DNA of 12,184 nt from Bacillota bacterium (GCA_023456995.1 JAEWNU010000226.1:1-12184), one strand, 5' to 3'. Counted from the first letter of the stretch, positions 1 to 6,604 are shown. Program-made: numbers and translations. The notes: a model not told the origin generated them from the letters alone.

Positions 1-1046
1 TACTTGAATACGCCTTTGATCATAACATTCACATTGACCTGCTGTCTGACCAAACCTCCTGCCACGTCCCCTATGACGGCGGTTATTGTCCGCAGGGTCT
101 CACGTTTGAGCAGCGTACCGAAATGTTGAAAAATGATAATGAAAACTTCTGCAAGCTTGTAGACGCTTCACTCATTAAGCATTATCATATTATTAAGAAG
201 TTGGTCGAGCGTGGAAGCTATTTCTTTGACTATGGCAACGCCTTTATGAAGGCCGTATTTGACGCCGGTGCTAAGGATATTGCGAAAAACGGTGTCGATA
301 CCAGTGAGGGCTTCATCTTCCCATCCTATGTTGAGGATATTATGGGACCCATGCTGTTTGACTACGGATATGGCCCATTCCGCTGGTGCTGCCTCTCGCG
401 CAATCCGGAAGACCTGCGTAAAACAGACCATGCTGCAATGGAAATCATTGACCCCAATCGTCGTGGTCAGGATCGCGATAACTACATCTGGATTCGCGAC
501 GCAGAAAAGAATAAGCTTGTTGTGGGTACTCAGTGCCGCATTCTCTATCAGGACGCTTTAGGTCGTCGCGATATCGCGTTGAAATTCAACGAAATGATTC
601 GCAACGGCGAGATCGGGCCGGTTATGCTCGGTCGTGACCATCATGACACCGGTGGAACTGATTCCCCCTATCGTGAAACCTCTAACATCTACGACGGCAG
701 CAATGTTACCGCAGATATGGCCATTCAGTGCTATGCAGGCAACGCCGCACGCGGCATGAGTCTTGTTGCGCTGCATAACGGTGGCGGCGTTGGCATCAGC
801 AAATCGATTAACGGTGGCTTCGGTATGGTGCTTGACGGAAGCAAGCGCGTGGACGACATTCTGATGACGGCGATGCCATGGGATACCATGATCGGCGTAG
901 CCAGAAGAAACTGGGCCCGCTGCGAGCATTCCATTGAAACAGCTGCCGAATATAATCAGACACGCAACGGCACAGACTGTATCACAATACCCTACATCGC
1001 CTCGGATGAGCTAATCAATAAAGTATACGGCGAAGTTATCAAATAA
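1..1046 (+). CDS. hutU: Urocanate hydratase, 3' part (5' end outside window)
   Basis: The frame is open from the window edge (first full codon at 3) to a TAA at 1044-1046, giving 347 visible residues; the ATG at 123 is internal. Urocanase converts urocanate to imidazolone propionate in the cytoplasm using tightly bound NAD+, the second step of histidine breakdown. The visible part carries strongly conserved family blocks: DQTSCHVPYDGG near its start, YGYGPFRW, GRDHHDTGGTDSPYRETSN, ALHNGGGVG, NGGFGMVLDG and GVARRNWAR. The block GTQCRILYQD replaces the FQGLPxRICW motif of the short Pseudomonas-type enzyme, which fits the long (about 670 residue) clade that includes animal and many clostridial enzymes (recalled family knowledge). 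hutI begins 20 nt downstream, so the two are probably co-transcribed. The product assignment is very secure; the missing half prevents judging whether the gene is intact. Confidence 0.96.
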   Translation, partial: LEYAFDHNIHIDLLSDQTSCHVPYDGGYCPQGLTFEQRTEMLKNDNENFCKLVDASLIKHYHIIKKLVERGSYFFDYGNAFMKAVFDAGAKDIAKNGVDTSEGFIFPSYVEDIMGPMLFDYGYGPFRWCCLSRNPEDLRKTDHAAMEIIDPNRRGQDRDNYIWIRDAEKNKLVVGTQCRILYQDALGRRDIALKFNEMIRNGEIGPVMLGRDHHDTGGTDSPYRETSNIYDGSNVTADMAIQCYAGNAARGMSLVALHNGGGVGISKSINGGFGMVLDGSKRVDDILMTAMPWDTMIGVARRNWARCEHSIETAAEYNQTRNGTDCITIPYIASDELINKVYGEVIK

Positions 1047-1054
1047 AGCATTAC

Positions 1055-1060
1055 GGAGGA
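1055..1060 (+). promoter_or_regulatory. Ribosome binding site of hutI
   Basis: GGAGGA sits six bases before the hutI ATG at 1067, directly after the hutU stop. It fixes the hutI start and supports translation from a shared hutU-hutI message. Confidence 0.8.
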
Positions 1061-1066
1061 ACCGCC

Positions 1067-2314
1067 ATGAGCAAAAAATTGATCTGTCACGCTGCAGAAC
1101 TGATTACCTGCGCTGGCAGCGCGCCAAAGCATGGCGTTAAAATGTCGGATATCGGTCTGATTCGGGATGGTGCTGTCTTAATTAACGGCGATAAAATTGA
1201 GGCTGTTGGCACAACTGACGCACTCATGAAGCAGTATGGCAACGCCGGCTGCGAGATTATAGACGCCACTGGAAAAACTGTTCTGCCTGGCTTTGTTGAC
1301 TCACACACGCATTTTATTTTCGGTGGTTACCGCGCCGATGAGTTTTCATGGCGGCTGCGCGGCGATAGTTATATGTCGATAATGGAACGCGGCGGAGGCA
1401 TTAATGCCTCCGTTGGGAAAACCCGTACAGCCACACTGGAAGAGCTTGTTGAGGCCGGACGTGATCGCTTGGCGCGGATGCTGGAGTTTGGTGTAACCAC
1501 CGTAGAGGGCAAAAGCGGTTACGGTTTGGATAAGGAAACTGAACTTAAGCAGCTGCGCGCCATGAAAGTGCTTGATAGCTTGCAGCCGGTAGACATTGTT
1601 TCCACCTTTATGGGTCCGCACAGCGTGCTACCCGAATATAAAGGACGCGAGCGGGAATTTCTCGATATGATGCTTCGTGATGTCGCCCCTGTTGTTAAGG
1701 ACGAAAATCTCGCAGAGTTTGCCGATATCTTCACTGAGAAGAACGTTTTCTCCATTGAGGATTCACGCTATTACCTCAACGCTGCCAAAGCGATGGGCTT
1801 TAAGCTTAAAATCCATGCTGATGAAATGGTACAGCTTGGCGGTGCCGAACTGGCTGCTGAGGTTGGCGCGGTTTCGGCTGACCACCTGCTTCAGGCATCT
1901 GACAAAGGTATTGCAGATATGGCAAAATGCGGGGTTATCGGTACCATGTTGCCCGCCACTGCGTTTTGTCTTAAGGAAGATTTCGCACGTGCCCGCAAGA
2001 TGATCGATGATGGTATGGCAGTTGCCATTGCCAGTGACCTGAATCCTGGCAGCTGCTTTACCAATTCTATTCCCCTGCTGATTGCGTTGGCCTGCATTTA
2101 CATGCATCTCTCTATAGAAGAAGTGATTACCGCGCTGACCATTAATGGTGCTGCGGCTGTTGGACGCGCCGACCAGATAGGCAGTATTGAGCCAGGCAAG
2201 CAAGCGGATATTGTTTTTTTGAGATATCCATCTATTCATTTCCTGCCTTATCATACCGCCATCAATCTGGTAGAAACCGTCATAAAAAACGGTGAAGTTG
2301 TATTAACTCGATAA
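1067..2314 (+). CDS. hutI: Imidazolonepropionase
   Basis: This 415-residue cytoplasmic amidohydrolase hydrolyses 4-imidazolone-5-propionate to N-formimino-L-glutamate, the third step of histidine breakdown. Family hallmarks are all present: FVDSHTHFIFGG (metal ligands H80 and H82), EGKSGYGLD (around 147-155), FMGPHSVLPE with H185, KIHADEM with H250 and E253, SADHL with H273, TMLPATAFCL (293-302), and ASDLNPGSC with D324. Length matches the usual 400-420 residues. The ATG follows a GGAGGA site by six bases. It lies 20 nt after hutU and before two hairpin terminators, so it is probably the last gene of its operon. No odd or missing catalytic residue was seen. Confidence 0.97.
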   Translation: MSKKLICHAAELITCAGSAPKHGVKMSDIGLIRDGAVLINGDKIEAVGTTDALMKQYGNAGCEIIDATGKTVLPGFVDSHTHFIFGGYRADEFSWRLRGDSYMSIMERGGGINASVGKTRTATLEELVEAGRDRLARMLEFGVTTVEGKSGYGLDKETELKQLRAMKVLDSLQPVDIVSTFMGPHSVLPEYKGREREFLDMMLRDVAPVVKDENLAEFADIFTEKNVFSIEDSRYYLNAAKAMGFKLKIHADEMVQLGGAELAAEVGAVSADHLLQASDKGIADMAKCGVIGTMLPATAFCLKEDFARARKMIDDGMAVAIASDLNPGSCFTNSIPLLIALACIYMHLSIEEVITALTINGAAAVGRADQIGSIEPGKQADIVFLRYPSIHFLPYHTAINLVETVIKNGEVVLTR

Positions 2315-2340
2315 TCTGTCCTCCTCTATATAACGGAAAA

Positions 2341-2368
2341 CGGGCTTGCTACTCTATTAGCAAGCCCG
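2341..2368. terminator. Perfect 11-bp hairpin after hutI
   Basis: CGGGCTTGCTA (2341-2351) pairs perfectly with TAGCAAGCCCG (2358-2368) around a 6-nt loop. It is flanked by an A-rich stretch on the left and AATTTCGTTT on the right, so it may end transcription arriving from hutI, though the T run is interrupted. Confidence 0.65.
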
Positions 2369-2394
2369 AATTTCGTTTAAGTAGAAAAACTGAA

Positions 2395-2435
2395 CCGCCA
2401 GCTGCCGAAAAGCGAGTCGGCGGCGGGCGGTTTTT
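2395..2435. terminator. Second hairpin with T run between hutI and the Lrp-type gene
   Basis: A GC-rich 14-nt arm at 2395-2408 pairs with 2417-2430 (one A-G mismatch, one G-T wobble) and is followed immediately by TTTTT on the plus strand, a classic intrinsic terminator for the hut operon. On the minus strand the same hairpin lies about 30 nt past the Lrp-type gene's stop and is followed by a T-rich stretch (CAGTTTTT), so it can serve both convergent genes. Confidence 0.8.
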
Positions 2436-2457
2436 ATGAATTTATCTTAGGCAAGAC

Positions 2458-2889
2458 TTAAATATCCAGCGGCTTTTGATCAAAATAGGTATTCAACACG
2501 ATAGCGGTTTGGGACATGCCAAATTTCCGTATTTCACTCAGCTCATGCTCCAACTCTTTGGAATCAGTTACCCGAATCCGCAGCAAGGCATTATTCACGC
2601 CGATAATGTGATGATGTTCCACAATAGCTGGATTTTCTTGGGCAAAAGCGCAAAATTTAGTATAAGCTTCTGGTGGTACATTGATCATAATATAGGCCGA
2701 AAGCTTTTTTCCTAACGTATTTGCATCGAGCTTTGCCCTGAATGCCTGAATTGCCCCAGACTCGCGCAGGCGCATAATGCGCTCAGAAACGGCGGGTGCT
2801 GTCAAGCCAACCTGTTTACCGATTTCACGCGTGGTCGTTTTGCAGTCCTGCTGCAAAATATTCAAAATTTTGATGTCCGTCCGATCCAT
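2458..2889 (-). CDS. Lrp/AsnC family transcriptional regulator
   Basis: This 143-residue protein has the standard two-part layout. An N-terminal winged helix-turn-helix (about 1-60, helix-turn-helix near 20-41, TREIGKQVGLTAPAVSERI) is followed by an RAM/AsnC ligand-binding and oligomerisation domain (about 63-140, with the conserved turn HHIIGVNNALLRIRV). Lrp/AsnC proteins bind DNA as dimers to hexadecamers and commonly sense amino acids. ATG at 2889 is preceded by AGGAG with a 7-nt spacer. The gene is divergent from hutG across a promoter region whose -35 element is shared, so hutG control and autoregulation are likely, possibly in response to an amino acid of the histidine/glutamate pathway (inference). 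The effector cannot be read from sequence. Confidence 0.93.
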   Translation of the reverse strand: MDRTDIKILNILQQDCKTTTREIGKQVGLTAPAVSERIMRLRESGAIQAFRAKLDANTLGKKLSAYIMINVPPEAYTKFCAFAQENPAIVEHHHIIGVNNALLRIRVTDSKELEHELSEIRKFGMSQTAIVLNTYFDQKPLDI

Positions 2890-2964
2890 ATTCGGGCTCC
2901 TTTTGTAACGGTATCATTTTGTAAAGCAAAAGATAAATTATTTGAAATATTGTTAATCGAAAGG

Positions 2965-3016
2965 ATTATAGCACAAAACGATTTCCATGTACAGTTCACT
3001 CTGGCAGGGCTATAAT
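2965..3016. promoter_or_regulatory. Overlapping divergent promoters sharing one palindromic -35
   Basis: On the plus strand TGTACA (2988-2993), a 17-nt spacer and TATAAT (3011-3016) point to hutG. TGTACA is self-complementary; on the minus strand the same hexamer is followed by 17 nt and TATAAT (plus-strand ATTATA, 2965-2970) pointing to the Lrp-type gene. The two arms also share GC just before TATAAT, giving an inverted repeat ATTATAGC / GCTATAAT around the hexamer. The -10 boxes are perfect; TGTACA matches TTGACA at four of six positions. RNA polymerase could probably occupy only one direction at a time. Confidence 0.7.
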
Positions 3017-3054
3017 AAACACAAAATCCAGCAACCGATAAAATTATGGATTAC

Positions 3055-3060
3055 AGGAGA
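3055..3060 (+). promoter_or_regulatory. Ribosome binding site that sets the hutG start
   Basis: AGGAGA lies six bases before the ATG at 3067. An earlier in-frame ATG at 3046 would place this site inside the coding region and has no good site of its own, so 3067 is preferred. Confidence 0.75.
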
Positions 3061-3066
3061 CATCAT

Positions 3067-4005
3067 ATGGAACATCTTAATCTGCCCATAACGGGCATTT
3101 GCTCTTTCGGAAAATACCCGATTTGCACCGATTTATCAAAGCTTGATGCTGATATTGCCGTTTTAGGCGTACCGGTTGATTTTGCCGTCGGATACATGAG
3201 TGGTGCGCGGCTTGCACCCCGCCGCATACGTGAAGCTTCCACCCAGTACGGTCGTGGTGACGCGGGTTTTTACGATTTTGAAAATGATTGTGTACGTCTT
3301 GCCGCGCCCCTTAAAATTGTGGACTGCGGCGACGCAGATATTTTGCATGCCGATCCGCAGCACACCTTTGATGCCGTGGTAGATAGCGTTAAGGCCATCT
3401 TGCAGCGCGGCGCTGTACCGATTGTCATCGGCGGAGACCATTCCATCAGTGCGCCTGTTGGTAAAGCGCTTGAAGCAATCGGAGAAGAAATCTGCGTCGT
3501 GCAGATAGACGCCCATCTCGACTGGGCTGACCACGTTGGGCCATTAAAATACGGCAACGGCAGCCCGATGCGGCGCATGTCCGAAATGTCCCACATTGGC
3601 CCAATGGCGCAGATTGGCCTGCGTGGTATTGGCAGCAGCAAAAAAGCCGACTTTGAAACTGCAAAAGCCTATGGCAGTGTTTTGATCTCGGCCCGCGAGG
3701 CGCATACCATCGGTGTCGCAGGAATATTAGCTAAAATTCCTGCGGCAAAAAATTATTATATCACCGTAGATATTGACGGTTTCGATATCTCCATTGCGCC
3801 GGGTGTCGCCTCCCCCTATCTGGGTGGGCTGCTGTTTGACCAGGTGTGTGATATCATTTCAGGCGTCGCACAAAAGGGCCGCATTGTCGCTGCCGACCTG
3901 GTGGAGGTCTCCCCTGTTTACGATCCTGCCGGTAGCACTGTACGTCTAGGTGCGTTGACCCTGTTGCACATCATGACCCAGATAGAAACACAGATTAAAA
4001 AATAA
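3067..4005 (+). CDS. hutG: Ureohydrolase family enzyme, probable formimidoylglutamase
   Basis: This 312-residue protein (start chosen at 3067; 319 residues from 3046) belongs to the arginase/agmatinase superfamily of dinuclear manganese enzymes. All six expected metal ligands are visible: H125 in GGDHS, D148, H150 and D152 in DAHLD, and D235 and D237 in TVDIDGFD. The glutamate in DLVEVSP (E280) is also typical. Beside hutU and hutI the best reading is N-formimino-L-glutamate hydrolysis to glutamate plus formamide, the last step of this hut branch. Agmatinase or guanidino-acid hydrolase activity cannot be excluded because substrate choice in this family depends on loops I cannot assess. One oddity is DGFDISIAPG, where most relatives have DP after the last aspartate; here isoleucine replaces proline. 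It has its own promoter, divergent from the Lrp-type gene. Confidence 0.82.
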   Translation: MEHLNLPITGICSFGKYPICTDLSKLDADIAVLGVPVDFAVGYMSGARLAPRRIREASTQYGRGDAGFYDFENDCVRLAAPLKIVDCGDADILHADPQHTFDAVVDSVKAILQRGAVPIVIGGDHSISAPVGKALEAIGEEICVVQIDAHLDWADHVGPLKYGNGSPMRRMSEMSHIGPMAQIGLRGIGSSKKADFETAKAYGSVLISAREAHTIGVAGILAKIPAAKNYYITVDIDGFDISIAPGVASPYLGGLLFDQVCDIISGVAQKGRIVAADLVEVSPVYDPAGSTVRLGALTLLHIMTQIETQIKK

Positions 4006-4011
4006 TATGTA

Positions 4012-4047
4012 AAAGCCGCATGCTAAATTCGATAAGCATGCGGCTTT
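4012..4047. terminator. Bidirectional hairpin between hutG and the protease gene
   Basis: AAAGCCGCATGCT (4012-4024) pairs perfectly over 13 bp with AGCATGCGGCTTT (4035-4047) around a 10-nt loop, seven bases after the hutG stop and a few bases past the convergent protease stop. The minus direction gives TTTTACATATTATTTTT after the stem, the better T tract; the plus direction gives TTTAATAATTATAT. Confidence 0.8.
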
Positions 4048-4052
4048 AATAA

Positions 4053-5078
4053 TTATATGTTTAAAAGAGCGGCTACAGCGTCATATATCTCGGGATAATA
4101 ATCTTCCTCGTAGTCCGGGTAACAGACATAATCGGCGATAATCTCAGCAAACCATTCCTGAATACTTACCGTGGAATACAGGCTTCCTTCCTTGCTCTGA
4201 TAAGTTGGATAATTCCTCCAAAGTGCAACCCAATTCGTATCGGAAGTGGATAGAAACGTACTATAACCAGCGGAGAGACCAAGTTTCCAGTCCAGATTGT
4301 GTCCCAACTCATGCGCAAGTGTGCGTAAGTATGTATCTTCGTGATCACGCCATTCCTCGATATAGATGTCTCCCCTCGTAACAAACATGCCTATCGCATC
4401 GGCACTTGCAGTTGCTACAATATTTTGGATATCGGAAACAACATAGATGGTTCCCGAAAACTTGTCCAGAAGCAGATCAGGTGTGTTTTCTAAAGCGGAA
4501 ACAATATATGTAAGGGTGCCTTCGCTTACCTTAGAATCATACAAGCTAATTGTTATACCGTTATATGTCGTACTAGCTAAAGAAGTATCACGCGAGGACT
4601 CGGGAGGACCCTCATGTCGGATATCGGGTGCAACCAAACCTTTTTGACGTACCTCTTCTCTCACCCGCCGGGCATGTTCCTGTGCCTGCTCAGATGCTTG
4701 CGGTGGCAAAGACGGTTTTTTCACATCGGATCTGCGTTGCTGTGCCTGTTGAGATGCCTGAGGCGGCAAAGACGGCTTTTGTACATCGGATTTGTGTTGC
4801 TGCGCCTGTTGAGAAGCTTGAGGCGGTAAAGACGGCTTTTGTACATCGGATTTATGTTGCTGCGCCTGTTGAGATGCTTGCGGTGGTAAAGACGGTTTTT
4901 TTACATCGGAATTAGGTTGCTGTTGCTGTGCAAAATTGACTTTCTGCTGCACTTGTTGCGTATGCTCAATACGGTTAATATTATTCTTATCATTTTTCGC
5001 ATAAGCCGTTATTTGAGAACTTAACAGTAAAGATAGCGCCGTTGCTGTCACAAGGAAGACTCTCATCGGTTTTTCCAT
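4053..5078 (-). CDS. Secreted zinc metalloprotease, ATLF/Pro-Pro endopeptidase-like, with N-terminal Pro/Gln repeats
   Basis: This 341-residue protein starts with a clear Sec signal peptide (positively charged start, hydrophobic 7-20, likely cleavage after AYA near residue 27) and has no obvious anchor, so it is probably released. Residues 57-136 are four 20-residue repeats of the form SDVxKPSLPPQASxQAQxx, preceded by a Gln-rich stretch (41-54). A charged linker (137-165) leads to a globular domain (about 170-341) with zinc-binding TLAHELGHNLD (H256, E257, H260) and, about 50 residues on, QEWFAEIIADY with probable third ligand E312. This HExxH plus FAE layout resembles the anthrax lethal factor C-terminal domain and the clostridial Pro-Pro endopeptidases (peptidase family M34), which cleave between prolines in surface proteins. 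Specificity is not provable here. ATG 5078 follows AGGAGG with a 7-nt spacer and has its own promoter. Confidence 0.75.
   Translation of the reverse strand: MEKPMRVFLVTATALSLLLSSQITAYAKNDKNNINRIEHTQQVQQKVNFAQQQQPNSDVKKPSLPPQASQQAQQHKSDVQKPSLPPQASQQAQQHKSDVQKPSLPPQASQQAQQRRSDVKKPSLPPQASEQAQEHARRVREEVRQKGLVAPDIRHEGPPESSRDTSLASTTYNGITISLYDSKVSEGTLTYIVSALENTPDLLLDKFSGTIYVVSDIQNIVATASADAIGMFVTRGDIYIEEWRDHEDTYLRTLAHELGHNLDWKLGLSAGYSTFLSTSDTNWVALWRNYPTYQSKEGSLYSTVSIQEWFAEIIADYVCYPDYEEDYYPEIYDAVAALLNI
4671..4910 (-). repeat. Four tandem 60-bp repeats inside the protease gene
   Basis: Four consecutive units encode residues 57-76, 77-96, 97-116 and 117-136 with an exact 20-codon period. Each contains KPSLPPQAS. 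The two middle units are identical in protein, while units one and four differ at a few Gln, His, Lys or Arg positions, and the DNA copies differ at several third positions. The array could expand or contract by slippage or recombination in frame. Confidence 0.9.
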
Positions 5079-5085
5079 ATATATT

Positions 5086-5132
5086 CCTCCTTTTTATGAC
5101 CTTATTTTACATTAATATTTTTAAAATATCAA
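5086..5132 (-). promoter_or_regulatory. Promoter and ribosome binding site of the protease gene
   Basis: On the minus strand TTGATA (plus positions 5127-5132), a 17-nt spacer and TAAAAT (5104-5109) each match the sigma-A consensus at five of six positions. AGGAGG (5086-5091) follows, 7 nt before the ATG. An inverted repeat TTATGAC (5094-5100) / GTCATAA (5141-5147) brackets this promoter and could be an operator. Confidence 0.6.
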
Positions 5133-5197
5133 GAAAATTAGTCATAAATATTTGAAGGAAAATAAAATAAAATTAAATATATTACCATTATCGTGCA

Positions 5198-5917
5198 TTA
5201 TTCTAAGAGTGTGATATCCAACTGTTTATCCTGTTTGATTTTACTCAAATAGCGATAGATGCTTGCCTGCGAGCACGAAAGCTGCTTGGCTACTACAGGG
5301 ATAGCCCCCTTAAGCATAAAGATACCCTTCTGATCCAGCAGTTGAATAATGTCCATTCTTTCTGTCTGAGTTAGCCGATCAGCGGGAACTTTCGCATTGT
5401 TTGTCACCGTCTGAATTGCGACGTCTGTCGCGGCAGAGATACTGTTGTAGAATGTTTCTTGTTCCACATTTTCTGTGATGCTGATAGAGATGTTGGTGTC
5501 AGCGTAATCGTCAGGGTGACACAAAGAAAAAATCTTTTCAGACAGATCGCGATAGCGGCTATCGTCAAAGTTAATACATAGCAGACCGACCAAAACATTG
5601 TGCTCATCCTTAATAAAAAGGGTGGAACAACGCAGCACCTTGCCGTTGGTGGAAAGGCCCCGATAGTTTAATTTCCATTTTTGGGTCAAGTAGGCTTTTT
5701 CAGCAATCAGCTGTATAGCCATATTGGTCAGAGGTGCCCCGATACTGCGGCCGCTGACATGCCCGTTGGCTATTGCGACAATACAGGGCTGTTTGCGCGT
5801 CAGATCGTGCAGTGCAATTTCGTAGTCGGGTCCTAACATATGACCCAAAAACTCGATAAGTAGTGTGTAGCGATGGATAAGCTCGTTTGTCACAAAAATT
5901 ACGCTTCTTTCTACCAA
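5198..5917 (-). CDS. YheO-like PAS / DauR-type HTH transcriptional regulator
   Basis: This 239-residue frame has an N-terminal YheO-like PAS domain (about 10-120; EFLGHMLGPDYEIALHDL, the ANGHVSGRSIGAPLT segment, and VLVGLLCINFD) and a C-terminal DauR-type helix-turn-helix (about 180-232; TQTERMDIIQLLDQKGIF, then CSQASIYRYLSKIK). Known members (YheO of E. coli, DauR of Pseudomonas) are cytoplasmic regulators, DauR controlling amino-acid catabolism. It is divergent from ridA-tnaA, so it probably controls that unit in response to tryptophan or a breakdown product (inference). The start is uncertain: 5917 is a TTG with no good ribosome site, while a GTG at 5893 (then TNELIHRY) fits family starts better and gives 231 residues. 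The family is secure; the ligand is unknown. Confidence 0.88.
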   Translation of the reverse strand: MVERSVIFVTNELIHRYTLLIEFLGHMLGPDYEIALHDLTRKQPCIVAIANGHVSGRSIGAPLTNMAIQLIAEKAYLTQKWKLNYRGLSTNGKVLRCSTLFIKDEHNVLVGLLCINFDDSRYRDLSEKIFSLCHPDDYADTNISISITENVEQETFYNSISAATDVAIQTVTNNAKVPADRLTQTERMDIIQLLDQKGIFMLKGAIPVVAKQLSCSQASIYRYLSKIKQDKQLDITLLE

Positions 5918-5946
5918 ATTGGGATCATGGCAAAGACCCCTATTCT

Positions 5947-5975
5947 TTTATAACATAAATCTTTAAATCGATCAA
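5947..5975 (-). promoter_or_regulatory. Extended -10 promoter for the YheO-like regulator
   Basis: On the minus strand TTGATC (5970-5975), a 17-nt spacer and TATAAA (5947-5952) are preceded by TGT, an extended -10. Transcription would start near 5940, giving a leader of roughly 25 nt to the TTG or about 47 nt to the GTG start. Confidence 0.6.
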
Positions 5976-6086
5976 TAAATTTTTATTATGCGAATTTTTT
6001 ATAATGAATAGGCGTTAAATATTTAGCTATTTTTCATAGTTATACTAATTTTATTTAACCTATATTATAAATTACCTCAAATATCG

Positions 6087-6136
6087 TTGACATTTTTTTA
6101 CTGTTGTGATAATTTTTTATTAGATAAAAGGAGGTG
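6087..6136 (+). promoter_or_regulatory. Promoter and ribosome binding site of the ridA-tnaA unit
   Basis: A perfect -35 TTGACA (6087-6092) is followed by a T run and then TGATAATTT. The -10 may be GATAAT (6108-6113, spacer 15) or TAATTT (6110-6115, spacer 17, with TGn in front). AAGGAGGTG (6128-6136) is a near-perfect ribosome site ahead of the GTG start at 6142. The rest of the divergent region (5976-6086) is very AT-rich and shows no clear hairpin. Confidence 0.65.
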
Positions 6137-6141
6137 AAACT

Positions 6142-6516
6142 GTGAAACAAGCTATTAGTACGGAGAAGGCACCAGCAGCCATTGGTCCTTATTCTCAGGG
6201 AATAAAAGCGAGTGGACTAGTCATTACTTCCGGCCAGCTGCCCATCGACCCGACAACAGGTACATTACCAGAGGGCATTAAGGCTCAAACCAATCAGTCG
6301 ATGCTAAATTGCAAAAATATTCTTGCTTCGGCTGGTATCGACATGGGAAAGGTCATTAAGACGACCGTATTCCTCAGCGATATGAATAATTTCACTTCAA
6401 TGAACGAAGTATATGCTACTTTTTTTGAAGGAGCATGCCCAGCGCGCAGTGCCGTGGAAGTTGCCAGACTTCCCAAAGACGCTCTGGTAGAGATTGAGTG
6501 CATTGCCGTGGAATAG
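6142..6516 (+). CDS. ridA: RidA family enamine/imine deaminase
   Basis: This 124-residue protein with a GTG start is a full-length RidA (YjgF/YER057c/UK114), normally a cytoplasmic trimer that hydrolyses 2-aminoacrylate and related imines to ketoacids and ammonia. Hallmarks are IGPYSQG with Y17, ITSGQLPIDP, the active-site arginine R102 in CPARSAVEVARLP, and E119 in VEIEC. It is the first gene after a strong promoter and lies 158 nt before tnaA with no convincing terminator, so the two are probably co-transcribed. Tryptophanase generates 2-aminoacrylate during beta-elimination, so RidA here likely speeds pyruvate release and protects PLP enzymes from damage (inference from known RidA chemistry). 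Confidence 0.95.
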   Translation: MKQAISTEKAPAAIGPYSQGIKASGLVITSGQLPIDPTTGTLPEGIKAQTNQSMLNCKNILASAGIDMGKVIKTTVFLSDMNNFTSMNEVYATFFEGACPARSAVEVARLPKDALVEIECIAVE

Positions 6517-6524
6517 GCACGGTT

Positions 6525-6604
6525 CTTTGTCTTCTATCGGGACTGCAGGTTCGGGATTCTATCTTGTGAAAGGTACTGTCCGCTAGTCGTAGAAGCCGAC
6601 AAAG
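6525..6604 (+). other. Long imperfect stem in the ridA-tnaA gap
   Basis: CTTTGTC (6525-6531) can pair with GACAAAG (6598-6604), TTCTA (6532-6536) with TAGAA (6590-6594) and GACT (6541-6544) with AGTC (6585-6588), forming one long interrupted stem. No T tract follows, so it is more likely a processing or stability element than a terminator. Closer to tnaA, a 13-nt odd palindrome GACGCACTGCGTC (6642-6654) sits eight bases before the tnaA ribosome site. Function is unknown. Confidence 0.4.

Noticed and set aside
1763..2254. Minus-strand open frame antisense to hutI
   Set aside because: It overlaps conserved hutI catalytic codons and shows no domain of its own.
4671..4910. CRISPR array
   Set aside because: The repeats are contiguous 60-bp coding units without unique spacers.
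4614..4915. Plus-strand repeat-containing open frames opposite the protease repeats
   Set aside because: They mirror the 60-bp repeats on the other strand; the signal peptide, promoter and catalytic motifs all support the minus-strand gene.
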